Below, one piece after another: positions 1-29,176 of a stretch of DNA of 64,000 bases. A program made the position numbers and the translations under genes. The stretch is taken from assembly GCA_964247055.1 (NCBI GenBank), contig OZ176054.1, positions 2,790,001 through 2,854,000 of the forward strand. Reading direction: 5' to 3'. The first letter of the stretch is position 1. Every line of letters begins with the position of its first letter. Source of the stretch: Paragordius varius (taxonomy: Eukaryota; Nematomorpha). A model generated the notes under the pieces. The model was not told the origin of the DNA and did no database searches. It saw nothing but the letters and a program-made list of their open reading frames with translations.

Positions 1-60
1 TAAATCGAATGAAATAGAAATATATCTCATTTCAGATAAGTAAAACTAATATATTTTTAG

Positions 61-3000
61 TAATATCAAAATTTTTAAATCAGTAGAGGATATTAAATCT
101 AATAATTTTTGTGAAATAATACCGTGTAATGTTAAACAATCTACTTGTGGCAAAGATTATATATTAATTATGAATGAAAAGAACAACATGGAAGCCAGGG
201 GAACTTCCAAGTATGAATATTTTATTATACGCTACATATTTTTAATATAACCTATATTTTATTTTTATATAAAACTATTCTGTTGCCATATACTACATTA
301 GGTAAAAAATCCAAAATTATTCTGAATCCTAACCTGTTTAATATCTAATTAACCAAAAATGTAAATTGTTATTTTATTTTGATTTTTACAAAATACCAAA
401 CGAATAGTTTAATTGGTAGGATATCATAAAATATCTTTATTGTATTTAATTAACGAAGAAGCGTTGTTTCATTTACAGTCATGTATCCTTTATTTTATCA
501 AAAATTTATTTTTATTTTCGTTAAATGTGTTTCATATTTGGTAAAGAATGGAAAAAACAAGAGCTCTATGGTAATTGTTATACTTTTTTGATGAATATGG
601 TATTGTTAATACCATAGAGCTCTTGTTTTTTCCATTTTTTACCAAATATTTATACCCATTTAATGAAGAAAATAAATTTTTGATAAAATAAAGGATACAT
701 GACTGTAATTAAATAATAAATTAAAACTTTGGTGGCGGCTAATACAAAACCTATATTGCACACAAATGTGTGTAATTGTAGTTTCATCATATTTAGTATA
801 TGATTAAATTTTCATTTATACGCTACGGCCGATTATTTTATCTTTATATATATATATATATATAATATCAATTTTTGGCTCGTATAATCTTTTAATATTG
901 CATTAAATGTTAAGAGATGATTTCGACAATTTGCAGATATTTTGTATATAGAGTTTTACTATATGTATATTTAGTGATTTTCTTGGAAGATTCGCCATAG
1001 TTTTAAAAACTTTGCCCTATTTCTTATTCTTTTTTTCCGTAACTCAGTTTTGGGAACATTTTAATTGAATTATAATTTTTCTAAACTTGTAGTCAGACTA
1101 TTTTAAAATGGCAATTAATTTATAAACGGTTTTCACAACTTTTAAAACAGAATAGCTATCAATACACAAATTAACACTTCGATTCAAATTGGGCATCTAA
1201 ATACCCCTGACTAATTTTAAGTTAGGATTTTTAAAAAACTACTGAAGGAAACGGTCCCAATAAATTTATGCTTCTATCCTGATAAAAATTATATAAATAT
1301 GCCAAAATATCTTGATAAAATTTTGTTTTGAAAAAAAAAAGTTTCATCTCAAACTACTTCGACCCATTTTTATTTTACAAAATTTTTGCAAAATTTCGTC
1401 TTCATTTATTTTTTAGGATAAAAATAAAGCTAATTTTAAATATAAATTACACCTAACATTGATAGAAATTGAAAAAGCGGTTTATTTTGCATTCATTTTA
1501 ACTTTACCATTTGCATGTCACGTTGACCAAATTTTTCCCTTTCGGTTTTAGCTTAAAATATGTAATATCAAATATTTTTGAATAAAGTTTTTTATATATT
1601 TAGGTTTATTAATGTTATATAAGTGCAAAATTTTGCCGTGGTTTTGATTCCATCCATATTTTTTAAAGTATTTGATTTTAAACACGCCTGGGGTATTTAA
1701 TTACCCCAATCTGAATCGAAGGACTAAAATGAGTGTGTTGTATTTAAGTGTTGAACTTTGCCTTTAAATATCGAAATATGGTGGCAGCTTGACAAATTTA
1801 TTTTTAAACATTCTCTTATATAAGACTACATCAAAATATACAAAGTGGCAATTGGATAATGAAATTCTACAAAAATTATATATTGGTTAGTTGATTGCGA
1901 GCTTGTAGTGGAATATCGACCATTAGCGATTTATAGGAAAACTTCATCCATTCGACTGCTACGAGCTTTTAAGGATAGTTTTAGATGGGATATTTTGGAA
2001 AGTGATAAAATTTCGTCCATCCAAAGGATACGTGTTTATCTTTTCCTATCTCTTTCCGTTTACCTTTTCTAATATATCCTTTTCCAAAGAATACCCTCGA
2101 ATTATGCATCCAAAATAACCAATTTTTTGTTTAACTATTAACCACGAAGCGTTGTTTCTGCGTTAATTTTGTTTTCAATATCGATGTTTTTCACTTTGTC
2201 CTTCCATGTTATACCAAGTATTTTCCTCAAGCAGGACATTTCAAAAGCGTTTATTCTTTACACGTCATCACTTTTAATGGTATAGCTCTCACAGCCGTAT
2301 AACATGACAGGGAATATTAGAACGTTTACTTGTCGGATTTTTAAATGTAGTTTTCGAGGTTTGTTTGTTAATCAGCTATAATGTGTCATCGGCAGGCATG
2401 TCATCAGAGTGTGACCCCTACTTTCATTCCTGGCAGATTTAGTCATCTCGTGATAACATGGGGGATAATATGCAACTTTGGCGTAAACCGTGTTCGTTCC
2501 AGATGGTCTAACCATGTGGGGTGGTAAGAGATAGGGTTGAATTGATGTATATGGATTTGATTAATTTAATTTGGTGACCGGAAACTCCTATTTGTTTTAG
2601 AGCTTTCCAGGGAATGTTATGCCGAGTAGCGAAGGCTTTAGACAAATTAACAAAACATAGGTGTAGATCTTTTCGGAATTCACAATTCTTTTTCTTTATC
2701 CATCTAATGTTGAAGATCATGTCTTGTCATCCTATTTTTTCATAAACACTGCCTATGTTATTGAGAGATTAGGGCTGGAAGGGGTTTCTAAAGCTTTTTG
2801 CATTATTTTTAGAAACACTTTTGAAGTTTGGTTATTTAATACTATTGGGTCGTAGTTTTCGCATAATTTATGATCGCCCCTTTTTAATTCGGGACAATAT
2901 ATGATTTGTTTCAGTCCGCAGGGAATTTTGCCTCGAAGAATACTTTTTGAATAATGTTATTATCAATTTCTTAGGTATGTGCTTAAGCTAGCTTTACCGA

Positions 3001-6000
3001 TTGATGTGTGTCAGGGCCCATTCTATTTCTTCCATAGGCTCAAGTACATTTTGTTTTGTGTATAAGTCTTGCATATATTCTTTTTAAAGTTTAATTACTT
3101 TTTTCATATCGGTTAGGAATCTTCCATTTGGGTGAGACATGGGGCCTTCATACATTTGTTTTTTGCGTGGATAGATGTCATTAATGTAGGGCAAGTATTT
3201 CTGATTAAGTTTAGCCGCGTGTCGATTGATGCAGATTTTATTATAATGAGACTCGTTCTAATGCTTTTTAATAGTTTATTATTAAAAATTTTGTATTCAA
3301 GAGGTGGTCTTCCCTTGGATTTGGCTTTTCATCGCTAATCAATTATGACAATGCTTTGTTGTGATTCCCATGTGTTGTTTAAGATCTATCTGGAATGTAT
3401 TACGAGGGGGCTAAAACTACCAGGAATAAAAGTAGGAGGTCGAATTTTGAAACTAATATCCCCATTTTCAGAGATGTCTGAGAAAAATATAATTTATCAT
3501 TAAATTTCAGCAAAGCTTAAATTTTATACATCAGCTCACCCTTCATACCTATGATTCGCTACGAATAAATAGCGATATAATCGATATGATCAACGAATAA
3601 ACATATCTGGGAAGCATTATCACCCCATCAAGTTCCAGCTCGATAAAAGGACGTATTGATATAACCAAATGTACTTTGGCCTCACATAATAAACAAAGAA
3701 AATAACATAATACAATTAAAAACAAAAATTCGATTAGTAAACGCCCTGATATTCCCTGTCCATGTTACACGACTGTGAAATCAGACCATTAAGAACGGAG
3801 GCGAGAAAATAAAAACGCTTTTGAAATGTTCCGTTAAGGAATTCTCTGTATAACATGAAAGAACAAAGTGAATAACCTTGAAATTGCAATAAAAATAATA
3901 TAAATAAATACTACGAAAATATCCAAACAAAAATTGTACTTTGGTGGACACATAAATTAAGGATATTCTTTGAAAAAGAAAAATGTTAGGAAAATTAAAT
4001 GGCAAGAGAGGAGAAGGCCGAAGACACCGGATGAACGAAATTTTAACACTTTGCAAAATGTCCCTACAAAAATAGCCCTAAATGCTCATGATATACCGAC
4101 CGGGATGAAGTTTTTTATAAAATTTCCACCGGTCGTTAAACCACTATAAACATCCCACCAACCTAGATAGTACAATATTTAGGATGTTGAGACAAATCCC
4201 TTTATTTCAAGAAGTTTTCTTCATGTGCTTTGTATCTATAGAAATCTTCATTTAATTCAAACATCTATGCAAATTGGGCAAATCCATTTTGCTACCACCA
4301 AAATCCATATCCTAAAATATTTAATTACATCAAATGTTTAAAAAACTTATCAATAATTATGTGGCCAAGAAACCATTAAAATTATTTGAAAACTAGGCAT
4401 ACGATATTTATAATTGCAATTTATGCTGTTTTTAAACGTTAAGATATAGACAGTTGGAGGTAATTCATTTCTTTCTCAATATAAAATTACTATTACAATT
4501 AGTTGCTATTGAACATTTTTATCACGTCAAATATTAATTAGAAGATTAATTCTTTCAAATTTGGGTTGGTTTTTTACAATTTGAAATAATTTATGAAGGC
4601 GAACAACTCTTTATCAAAATTTTGTGGCGATAGAAATATTTAGTAACATAGAAAGCTATTTTATGATTTCATTTTAATACCGGTTCGATCATGCTTCAAA
4701 ATACCATAGAAATGCTTTATATTAAAATATCAACATATTTGCCGCTATTTTTACAGAGTAAAATTATATAGGCAAAGCTTTACTGATATCAAATTCTAAA
4801 AAGTCAACTATACTTTTTGAACCTTGAGATTTTCTGCATTACCTCTCTACTTACAATTGTAAAATGTATAATTGAGTCTGTTACCAATATATCTTTTAGG
4901 AAAAATTTGTCTCCTAAAATTTTGCGTTTTGCATGTATAATTTTGATTTTTACTTTTGAAGATATGGACAGTTAGGATTAGGTGATTGCACATTTCGTTC
5001 TCAATTCACTTGCATTGAAGCGCTCAAAGGTTTAACTATAAAGAAAATATCGGCAGGTGGATGGCATAATATAGCGCTAACTGGTAAAACGTATCTACAG
5101 ATATATTTATTTTATATTAATAATTTATATTACTAAATATTAAAGACGTTAAATTATTTAACATTAAAACTAATTATATTTTTTTCGGTTTGAGAATTTT
5201 TAAAGAGCATGTAAGATGTTTGGCATAAAAGCGATTTAGTAAAATATATTAATGACAAATCATTACTTTTTTCTAATATCATGGCAATGTTTGTGTTTCT
5301 AAAATTACTAAAAATAAAATATAATTGACATTTTAAGTAATTTATTAATGATATAAAAAAGTTTATATGGAACCTAGAAAATTCAATATATTAATATCGG
5401 CCTATTTTTTTAGATGATGGCGATATATATGTGTGGGGTTGGAATCAATTCGGACAGTTGGGTTTGAAACAAAAATGCTTGCATTGTGAAAATCAAAGTT
5501 TATTTATAGTTTACCTTTTATAATTTGGTACGGTTTTGATTTTTATCTTTTATCAATGTGACATGTAAATTTTGGTAAAATTTTTATTAACTTAAAGGTA
5601 AATTTATTAATAATGGTTTGGTTTTTATTTGTCTCTTAACAATTATTACGAATAAGGTGTTTTTTAATTCTAATTCTGAATAAATAGGAAATGACAAGCT
5701 CGCGGGGCTTATTTAAATATCAATTTTTTAGGGAGATTGAAATATAAATAATTTTCTTTTAATATTATATAAATTAATTGTATAAACTGTAAATATATGT
5801 TTTTCCCAGATTTAGCTTGAATTACGTTAACGTCTTTATAATTTTGGAAAATAGCTCTATAAGGATATTATTATGTGGTTACTTATTTAGTGTAAGGGAT
5901 ATTAACTTCTCTCAGCACAACAAATGAAATATACTTCATAATAATCTTTAACTCAACATTATGAAAATAAAAAAATATCGAAATTGGATCCACAGTTCCG

Positions 6001-6929
6001 AATGACCAACTATTTCATTATTTGAAATTTATTTTTGGTTTCAATACTTCACACATTTATAAATATTTCGTTTTTTGAATATTAGATATGAGTGAATGTG
6101 AGCATAAGGATGAATTATCAATCCAAAAAATGCAATGTATACCAACTTTACTTTTATTGAAAGAAATGGAGTTGGATGAAAATGTTTGCATTGTTGATGT
6201 TGCTTGCGGTACCTGTCATTCTATCGTATTAACAAGTAAGAATGCCCAAAATTCTTTAATTTTTGTACATATTATAAAGCAAAATCTATAATCTTATTAA
6301 ATTTTTGTTTTATCCGTTGTAGTTTGTGAATGTTCAAAATCAAACCTTTTTTAATTATGTCATGCAAATTTTTAATTTATTGCTTATTGGTTGATTTTCA
6401 CAAAAAAATGCTATATATAATATCCAAAATTTTGTTTTTCAATATTAAAATTTAAAGCGTAATTATTAAATAAATGGTGTTATTTTTGTGTACCATATAA
6501 GTTTTGATGTGAATAAGTGTTTTAGTTTCCCCAAAAATCTTTAATAAAAAATTTGCGAAAATCTAAATATAATTAGTAAAATCCCAAATTTTGATTAAAA
6601 ACAATCTAATTAGGTTTTTTTGTTAAAATTATAGCATATCAATAATTTGGTATTCTACAAAAAATTATAGCCTACCTTTTTTACTCAAAATATTTAAATC
6701 ATCGAGAGTAAAATCAATAAATATAGGTTTATATAAAATGACACTATTTTCTCCATTTATTTTAGATACTGGTAATGTATATGGTTGGGGTTGGAATAAA
6801 TACGGACAGATTGTAAATGAAATCAAAGACGAGATTATTTATAAACCAATAAAATTAAATTTTCCTCAGAATAAAAGTATCGCTAAAATTTATGCTGGTG
6901 GATGGTTTAGCTATTATGTTTTCAATTAA
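61..6929 (+). CDS. RCCD1: RCC1-repeat protein, RCCD1-like (3' part; 5' end lies before the window)
   Basis: Five exons join in phase: <61-210, 4962-5083, 5414-5497, 6086-6235 and 6776-6929 (stop TAA). About 220 residues are visible. RCC1 blade motifs recur: KYGQLGLGD then AGGWHNIALTG, DDGDIYVWGWNQFGQLG, VACGTCHSIVLTS, NTGNVYGWGWNKYGQ and a terminal AGGWFSYYVFN. The ending, a GW-type strand followed at once by the stop, resembles human RCCD1, which is known as a partner of the demethylase KDM8; that role is inferred here from family resemblance only. All introns are GT-AG. The first visible intron is 4.75 kb and full of mobile DNA. A polyadenylation signal AATAAA lies at 7013. Other RCC1-superfamily members cannot be excluded without the N-terminus. 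Confidence 0.8.
476..705. mobile_element. Palindromic MITE with CAGTCATGTATCC ends, TA-flanked
   Basis: This 230-bp element is almost one inverted repeat. It starts CAGTCATGTATCCTTTATTT and ends in the reverse complement, with TA on each side. The arms continue inward through AAAAAACAAGAGCTCTATGG to a loop near 585. The CAGT end and TA target fit Tc1/mariner-type elements. Related copies lie at 12695-13116 and 18270-18473. Confidence 0.85.
841..863. repeat. (TA)n microsatellite
   Basis: A run of alternating T and A, about ten units long, in the intron of the RCCD1-like gene. Confidence 0.9.
1175..1750 (+). mobile_element. TTAA-flanked MITE, family 1 (full length)
   Basis: The element begins CACTTCGATTCAAATTGGG after TTAA and ends ...TAAGTG before TTGA, a one-base variant of TTAA. 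Just inside each end is a GGGTA...TACCCC type inverted repeat. It is about 576 bp, with no reading frame of note. The interior matches other copies in this window at 42.1, 48.4-49.6, 50.0 and 50.8 kb. The TTAA target suggests mobilisation by a piggyBac-type transposase, which is an inference because no transposase is present. Confidence 0.85.
1900..3350 (-). mobile_element. RTE-type LINE fragment, antisense to the host gene, decayed
   Basis: On the minus strand, degenerate reverse-transcriptase and C-terminal sequence can be read. Recognisable pieces are NGRFLTDMKKVIK and PMEEIEWAL upstream of the RT core, LCFVNLSKAFA...WKALKQIGV (the F-D-L-KAFD block with its aspartates changed), then VMLYGCESYTIK, LRKILGITWKDKV and, last, KIGYFGCIIRGYSLEKDIL. 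That C-terminal block order is typical of RTE-like LINEs. The frame is broken several times by stops and shifts, and there is no endonuclease end, so this is a 5'-truncated dead copy. Confidence 0.75.
3380..4150 (+). mobile_element. RTE-type LINE 3' fragment, sense orientation, decayed
   Basis: A second, shorter copy of the same LINE family lies head-to-head with the first. It shows YLGSIITPSSSSSIKGRIDI, then NALIFPV followed by the region matching the YGCE block, and KDILKKKKNVRKIKW...RRRP near the 3' end. Only the part downstream of the RT core survives, with several stops. It shares DNA identity with the antisense copy (for example CTATTCCCTGTC-type stretches near 3750 against 2300 reversed). 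Confidence 0.7.
4441..4486 (+). pseudogene. Decayed copy of RCCD1 exon 4962-5083
   Basis: AAGATATAGACAGTTGGAGG followed by TAATTCATTTCTTTCTCAAT parallels the start of the true exon (AAGATATGGACAGTTAGGAT...). A short internal deletion and mismatches break the reading. It lies about 500 bp upstream of the real exon, as a partial tandem duplication would. Confidence 0.45.
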
Positions 6930-9900
6930 AACACTTTTTTCGAGGGAAAAAGCACTCCAACTTAAAATTATTTTTGACTTTATATATGAAAAACATCCTT
7001 AGAATAAATTAGTTTTTTTATATTTCGATTTTACCATCTATATGTTTTTTTGTGTTTGGTTAAATTATATTTAAATTGCAAAATTTTTGATCTTGGCATT
7101 TAATTCACTTAACTTTGATTAGAAATTACTACGCAAGAAAAGATATATGTATCTATTATTTTTCATCTTAGACGAGGGTTATAATTTAATAATTTTCTTT
7201 ATCGGTTCTGTTCGCGCAAATAAAAAACGTTTGTAATTAAATTAAGCTTTATATATAAGATATTTAATTTACGCCGCAAAATTAACGTATTTTGAATATG
7301 AACTAATATAAGTCGACTTCCTTGACAATAACGCTTTAGTTTTTCATATAATGTACGCTGATTTCTTTTCGTTATAAAGCAATTATTACAAAAGTTTATA
7401 CAATTTTCTTAGGTGGTTATCGGCAACAAAAACACCAAAGCTGTTTTATGTTTTATAATAGCGTTATTCCTGTTTAAAGTTTAAAAATATCCCCAAAAAG
7501 GTAAAACAAACAACGTCTTGAAATTTTGTTGCAGCAAAATGGAAAATACTTACACATTTCGAATATGCATAGTTGACACATGAGCACTTTAAGCAGAATA
7601 TTTTATGCTTTGAGAATTTTATTGAAATAGGCTTTTTGAACACAAAATTGATTAACATTTATAAATGGATTGACTATAGTTTGGTTCATTTAAATTAGCA
7701 CCTCATTATATGCTTAACCGTGAAAATAAGGGTTATTAAGATAGAAAAGTTCCCAAAAATCAGATTTTGAGAAATTATTGGAAATACCCAATCAAATTTC
7801 TATTATTCATAAATGCACCGAACATAATTGGCTTACTTTTTTAATTTAATCCCCGTATTTAGCCGCTACCTCGGTATGATAACAATTTTGTAAAAAAACA
7901 AAGTGTCTAAATATATACAGTAGAAAATTTTATATTTTAGGACAAAACAAAAATATAGACAAATATTTTTTGCAAAAGACAACTATACTTATTTGACTTT
8001 TAATTATAAATCATTGTTTTGAAATGCAAAAAGGAGAAATATATATTGGTAACACAATCGATTGTGTTTAAAATTTTAATTAAATATATAGGAAAAATTA
8101 TGAAAAAAATATGGTTAACTTTTGAAAATATATTTGTCTTTACATTTCCGTATAATTACAATTTTTACTGTTTTTAGCAATTGTTCATCCAAGTTATGAG
8201 TTAGTGAATCTATAGAGGTTCCATGCAAAGAAACATATAGAAAATCTCATTTTTATAATAGCAACTTAAAATATACTATAAGTTAAAAATAAGATGACTT
8301 TAAGATAAAAATCAGAAAATATGCCACATAAGAATTTAGAAATGTATTTGAGTATCCATATAAAGGCAAAATTTAAGTCTAGCGTTTAAAATTAGGCGCT
8401 AGGTAGGGCTTCATAAACTGTAAAATACGGCATGTAAAGATAAGGTGCTTTAAATTTATAAGATAAGAGACTATTTTAATTCAATAATGGTTTGGCATAT
8501 TGGGTCCAACCCATTTTTCACACTTTATTACTTTTGAATCTTTTTGTAAACGATTGAATTTTATACTTCAGAACCGGTCTTTTGTATTAATTAAAAAAGC
8601 TTATATTTTTAAAGTTTTCTAATTTTTTCTGTTCTGAGTTCGAATATCTCGGAAATCCAATTTTAACAAACAGCTTTGAACATTACATCACCTTTTGGGG
8701 CTTTATATTCCAAAGCCATTTGAAATTTATATATTTTAGAAAGTATTAAGAAGCCGAATTTAAAAATATTTCGTTTAGTCTTTTAGGTTATATAATTTTT
8801 TGCAAAAAAATGTGAAATTGTATAAAACTCATTTCAAACTATTTGGCCGCCATTTTTTTCCTATAATTTTTTTAAATGGAGGCAACATGATGGTATATTA
8901 TGGTTTGAACATGTAATAAAAGCTTTAAGCTACATATTAGCAAAAACTATATATTAATGAAAATACAGCTTCATTTCAATCGTGTTTTTGAAGCTGTCAC
9001 TATTTTAGGCATTAGAAGTCACAAAACTTTTTAAAACAATCTTTTTTTAGAATAATATTTTCTAGTTTTGCTGATATTGCATACTTATTGTTAAACTTAC
9101 TGATTCATTCCATTATAAAAGCTTTTTTATCTAATATGTCACAACAATGATAATTAAATTTACCTAAAATAATTTTCTAATTCATTTACCAAATTCAGGG
9201 GATAAAAAACTATCCCAAAATGTAAACTCGGATAAAAAAGTGATAAGGTAATGAGCAATGAATCTTTCATGCAATCAAATTTCTAAGGTTAAGATTTTCA
9301 TTTAAAAGCTTTACATATTTTGCAGTATTATTAACAAATTAGAAAAATCCGAAAAATGGAGGCGAAGAAATTTCATATGATGATTTTTTTACAATTTTAC
9401 GTTTTTTAGAATATTACAACATAGGCAACTAAAAGGTTAATGGCTTAATTTTAAATTGACCCAATATCCTACATTTTTAACACATTTGAATTTAAAATTG
9501 CTCTTGGGAGCAACTATTACAAAAGTTGTGGAGTGTTAAATTTGGGCTGGTTAAGGCTCAACCCTCTGTATACTCGGCCATGTAAATGATTTTATTATTC
9601 TAAATATATATAAACCTTATATATAATGATTCAGAGATATTTCGTATATACAAGGTAAATTTTCCAGCGTTTTTTGATTAACCGCTGATTAAGGCTCTAT
9701 CAATATTATGCGCCATAATGTGAAAAATGTTATTAAGGCAAAATATATAGCTAATAATTTAAAACACTATCCCTTAACTTGTCTGATAACCTGGGGAGCC
9801 ACGCAATAACAATGGTTTAAGGCAGTGGGACTCACAAAAAAACTTTATAGGGGCAAAAAAAATTTTCTTGACTCAAGGGCCGTGTACCATATAACAACGT

Positions 9901-10417
9901 GTAAATATTTTTAAAGTGTTTGACACATGAAATTTATTCCAAATATGCACTGAAAAAGTTAAAAAATACAATTCAGGCCTATAAAAAATTACTTTTAGGG
10001 TCATCTGTGGCCGATGGACCGCTATTTGAATATCACTGGTTTTATATTTAATATTTAATTCAGACACTCTTATTTTTGTAAATATTAAAAATCTCAATTA
10101 ATATTTTTTTACTCTGGTGCAAAATAAGTCACACAAGTTGGTCGGCATAGTCAAAATTAATCAAAAATGCGGATAATTTTACAATGCGTAATAATTTGAT
10201 TTTTTAAATAACTTAATCCTCCATTCACCGTCTTTGTTCACATAAACTGTTTTTTATACTTCAACATACGAATGATTGAAAAAATATTTGGTCTAAGTTT
10301 TACTTTATAATTTATTGAACAATATATTATATTTATAAAATAGCAATAAGCATATTTCAATTGTGCGCTACGTTCACCTTTAAAACACATGCGTCTCCCA
10401 AAATAGATTGAATCATA
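6930..10417. other. Intergenic region between the RCCD1-like gene and DDX46
   Basis: AT-rich, with no supportable coding exon on either strand. It contains the RCCD1 polyadenylation signal (7013) and a short hAT-type element (9823-10038). The rest looks like decayed repeat DNA; I could not assign it to a family. Confidence 0.6.
9823..10038 (-). mobile_element. Short non-autonomous hAT element
   Basis: The 216-bp element starts CAGTGGGACTCACAAA and ends GCTATTTGAATATCACTG. Both ends match the ends of the larger hAT at 30084-32011, including the subterminal GACTCAAGGGCCGTG block, which parallels GATTCGAGGGCCATG there. The 8-bp flanks (GTTTAAGG and GTTTTATA) agree only in part, so the target duplication has decayed or the ends are slightly off. 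Confidence 0.7.
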
Positions 10418-27061
<16,644 letters not shown>

Positions 27062-27701
27062 TTGATGTATTGCGATCAAATATTTATATATATATATATA
27101 TTTGAATAAATTGTAAAGAAATAATAAATTAGATGTATCAATAGTGTTTTCAATAAGCAATCCATGGTTTTTTGATCATATTAATTAAATTTTTGATGAC
27201 ATTTTTTTATAAGTTTTACCTACAAAAAAATAAAAAGCACAAAACAAATCTTTGACTTGGGAATTTTTATATAATCTTCGCATATGTTTTGCAATTTCCG
27301 TATAAATGCAGTCCGCAATTCGAAACTAAATAACGTAATTAAATTCATAAATCGACCACAAAATTATTATTATTGACAGGATCATATAACGTTATATTAT
27401 GATTTTTCGGTTTAATTTACATTAACCCAATAATTCAGTAAATCACATTAAAGAATTGGTTAAAGCCAATTTACAAATTAACATAAAATAGATAAACTAT
27501 GAAACTCATAATTATATTTATTCCATAAGATATAAAAATAATGGTATAAGCATTCAAAAAATAGTAAATAATCAATATATTTATTAATTTTCAAAACAAA
27601 CACAATGGTAAAGAGGTCAACACCAATTCTCAATGCGCTCAGTCGAAATGTTTAATTCTCGAAACAGTCTTTCTAATAAATACCATGACAAACTAAACTA
27701 T

Positions 27702-28094
27702 TTAATCACGCCATTGATGATGGCAGGTCACATTTATGCACCGATAAAATGTGGTCATTGGTTCATCGGCAGATCGAGTTTGGATTTGCATGAAATATGC
27801 ACCTTTTCCTTCACACTTGGGACATGTTACTGATTCGGTAGAATCTACATTCTCCCAAGCTTGTGCACCTCCAAGAACGTCATCGACACTTTTGAGACGA
27901 GGATATTTTCGGGAACTAATCACATTCTGGGTCGTTAATGGTAAAATATAGGGACATGTATGGCAAGAATAACGATATTCAGATGTTTGTACCTCATTAG
28001 TACTTTCATAAGCGTCTTCGGAAGAATGAGATATTGTGGTTTCGTTTTGTTCAATAAAAAGCATGTTATGGCAATGTGGGCAAAATAAAAGCAT
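27702..28094 (-). CDS. POLR3K: RNA polymerase III subunit RPC10 (C11)
   Basis: This 130-aa, TFIIS-like subunit of RNA polymerase III is needed for RNA cleavage, termination and reinitiation in the nucleus. The N-terminal zinc ribbon is CPHC (5-8) with CHTC (44-47). A linker carries KYPRLKSVDDVLGGAQAWEN. The C-terminal ribbon has CPKC (91-94) and C119/C124, and the catalytic hairpin is RSADEPMTTF (107-116) with the D-E pair. It ends HQWRD, as in other animals. Human is 108 aa; the extra length is a serine- and acid-rich insert of about 22 residues inside the first ribbon (about 15-38). I chose the ATG giving MLLFCP; an in-frame upstream ATG would add MCHFFITE. There are no introns, unlike its neighbours. 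It converges on DDX46; AATAAA lies at about 27585-27580 on this strand. Confidence 0.96.
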   Translation of the reverse strand: MLLFCPHCHNMLFIEQNETTISHSSEDAYESTNEVQTSEYRYSCHTCPYILPLTTQNVISSRKYPRLKSVDDVLGGAQAWENVDSTESVTCPKCEGKGAYFMQIQTRSADEPMTTFYRCINVTCHHQWRD

Positions 28095-28227
28095 TTCGGT
28101 TATAAAAAAGTGGCACATATGTTTTCAAGCTTGGATTTTGTACCCCACATTTAACAAAAATTACATTTTTAAAATATAAAAACTGCTTATAACACAGTGA
28201 ACACATAAATTATCTTGATGAAATATA

Positions 28228-29176
28228 CACTGCGTCCAAAATCGGGGGTATAATATTATTATGAAATATATATTTTCTAAAATAATGTATCAGAACTAGG
28301 ATGATGGTTATGGCCTTTAGAAATGATGTAGGAAAGTTATCACTTTTACAAATAACTTTTTTTGTAAAATATAATCATTTAAATAACATGACTAATATCA
28401 TAAACTACATGTAAAAAAATTTTCTTAAAAAGGTTTATTTATATGGGCTCCTAAAGTCGTAAATTTTTTCGCTTTTCTAAAATGGGCTTGTTTCAACGCT
28501 CTGCCGATATTGCTAGATAAAAGCTTTAACATATGCTAAATTTTGATATAATCAATATCATTCAAAAAATGCTAATTTTTGTCAAAATTGTTTTTGAAAA
28601 GAATGTATGAATTTATACTATCTTGAGGCATCGTGGAAACAGTTTGAAAACACTTTCTCCATATATTTCCCTAATGTGGAACATTGTTATCCCTCAAAAA
28701 ATTTGAAGGTTGTTTGTTTACAAATTTTGGTTATGCAAAAAAACACAAAAAAACAAAACTGCATTCGAGACGAACGGATATTTTAATCAAATTTTGATGT
28801 GAAAATATTTTGCATCATATTAATGTTTTATAAGATCTTAAATCGTTTTTATACAGTTTTCGTCAGGCCTCAAAAAGTATGAACTCTGCTTTAGCGAAAC
28901 TTCCCAAATTAAACTTTGATAAAGCTTTTGAATTTTTTTTATTTTATGTCAAAATTTAGCCGGAATTTTTGGGTTTATTTTAACAGAGTCTATTTTAAAT
29001 GAGCGAAAAAATTTGGGATTTTCGGAGCCCACTTCTTCTAAAATGTAATATTTAAAAAAAAATTGTTCATTATATGTAGTGTTTAGTAATATTCATTTGG
29101 AATAAAGCATTAAGCTTTTTCTAAATAATTTTCTTGAAATGAGAGCAAATGTTATCCCTCGGTTTTAGACGCGGTG
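28228..29176. mobile_element. Diverged foldback element, TA-flanked
   Basis: The left end is CACTGCGTCCAAAATCGGGG and the right end, reversed, CACCGCGTCTAAAACCGAGG, each next to TA. Internal blocks also pair in inverted order: GGGCTCCTAAAGTCG with GGGCTCCGAAAATCC, and TATACTATCTTGAGGC with CATACTTTTTGAGGCC. The arms thus reach nearly to the centre, at about 28720. It is older than the 11-kb foldback, judging by arm divergence. The CACTGCGTCC end and TA target suggest a mariner-type origin. Confidence 0.8.

Larger units (their letters stand above)
211..4961 (+). other. Large intron of the RCCD1-like gene
   Basis: The intron has donor GTATGA and acceptor GAAG. It holds a TA-flanked MITE (476-705), a TTAA-flanked MITE (1175-1750), two LINE fragments (1900-4150) and an exon-like remnant (4441-4486). 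The exons on each side join in phase to give ...GTSKYGQLGLGD, so no coding exon needs to lie between them. Confidence 0.7.

Noticed and set aside
7464-7658. Open frame of 64 residues on the minus strand
   Set aside because: No similarity, no exon borders and no codon pattern; typical chance frame.
8630-8660. tRNA-like GAGTTCGAATATCTCGG (T-loop resemblance)
   Set aside because: No matching acceptor, D or anticodon arms upstream.
8490-9480. Possible large diverged foldback (ATATTGGGTCCAA near 8503 against TTGACCCAATAT near 9460; TTTGGCCGCC against GGCGAAGAAA)
   Set aside because: Only isolated blocks pair. Between them the arms do not align by eye, so chance in AT-rich DNA is possible.
9873-10097. 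Open frame of 74 residues on the minus strand
   Set aside because: It lies largely within the short hAT element and shows no protein-like signature.
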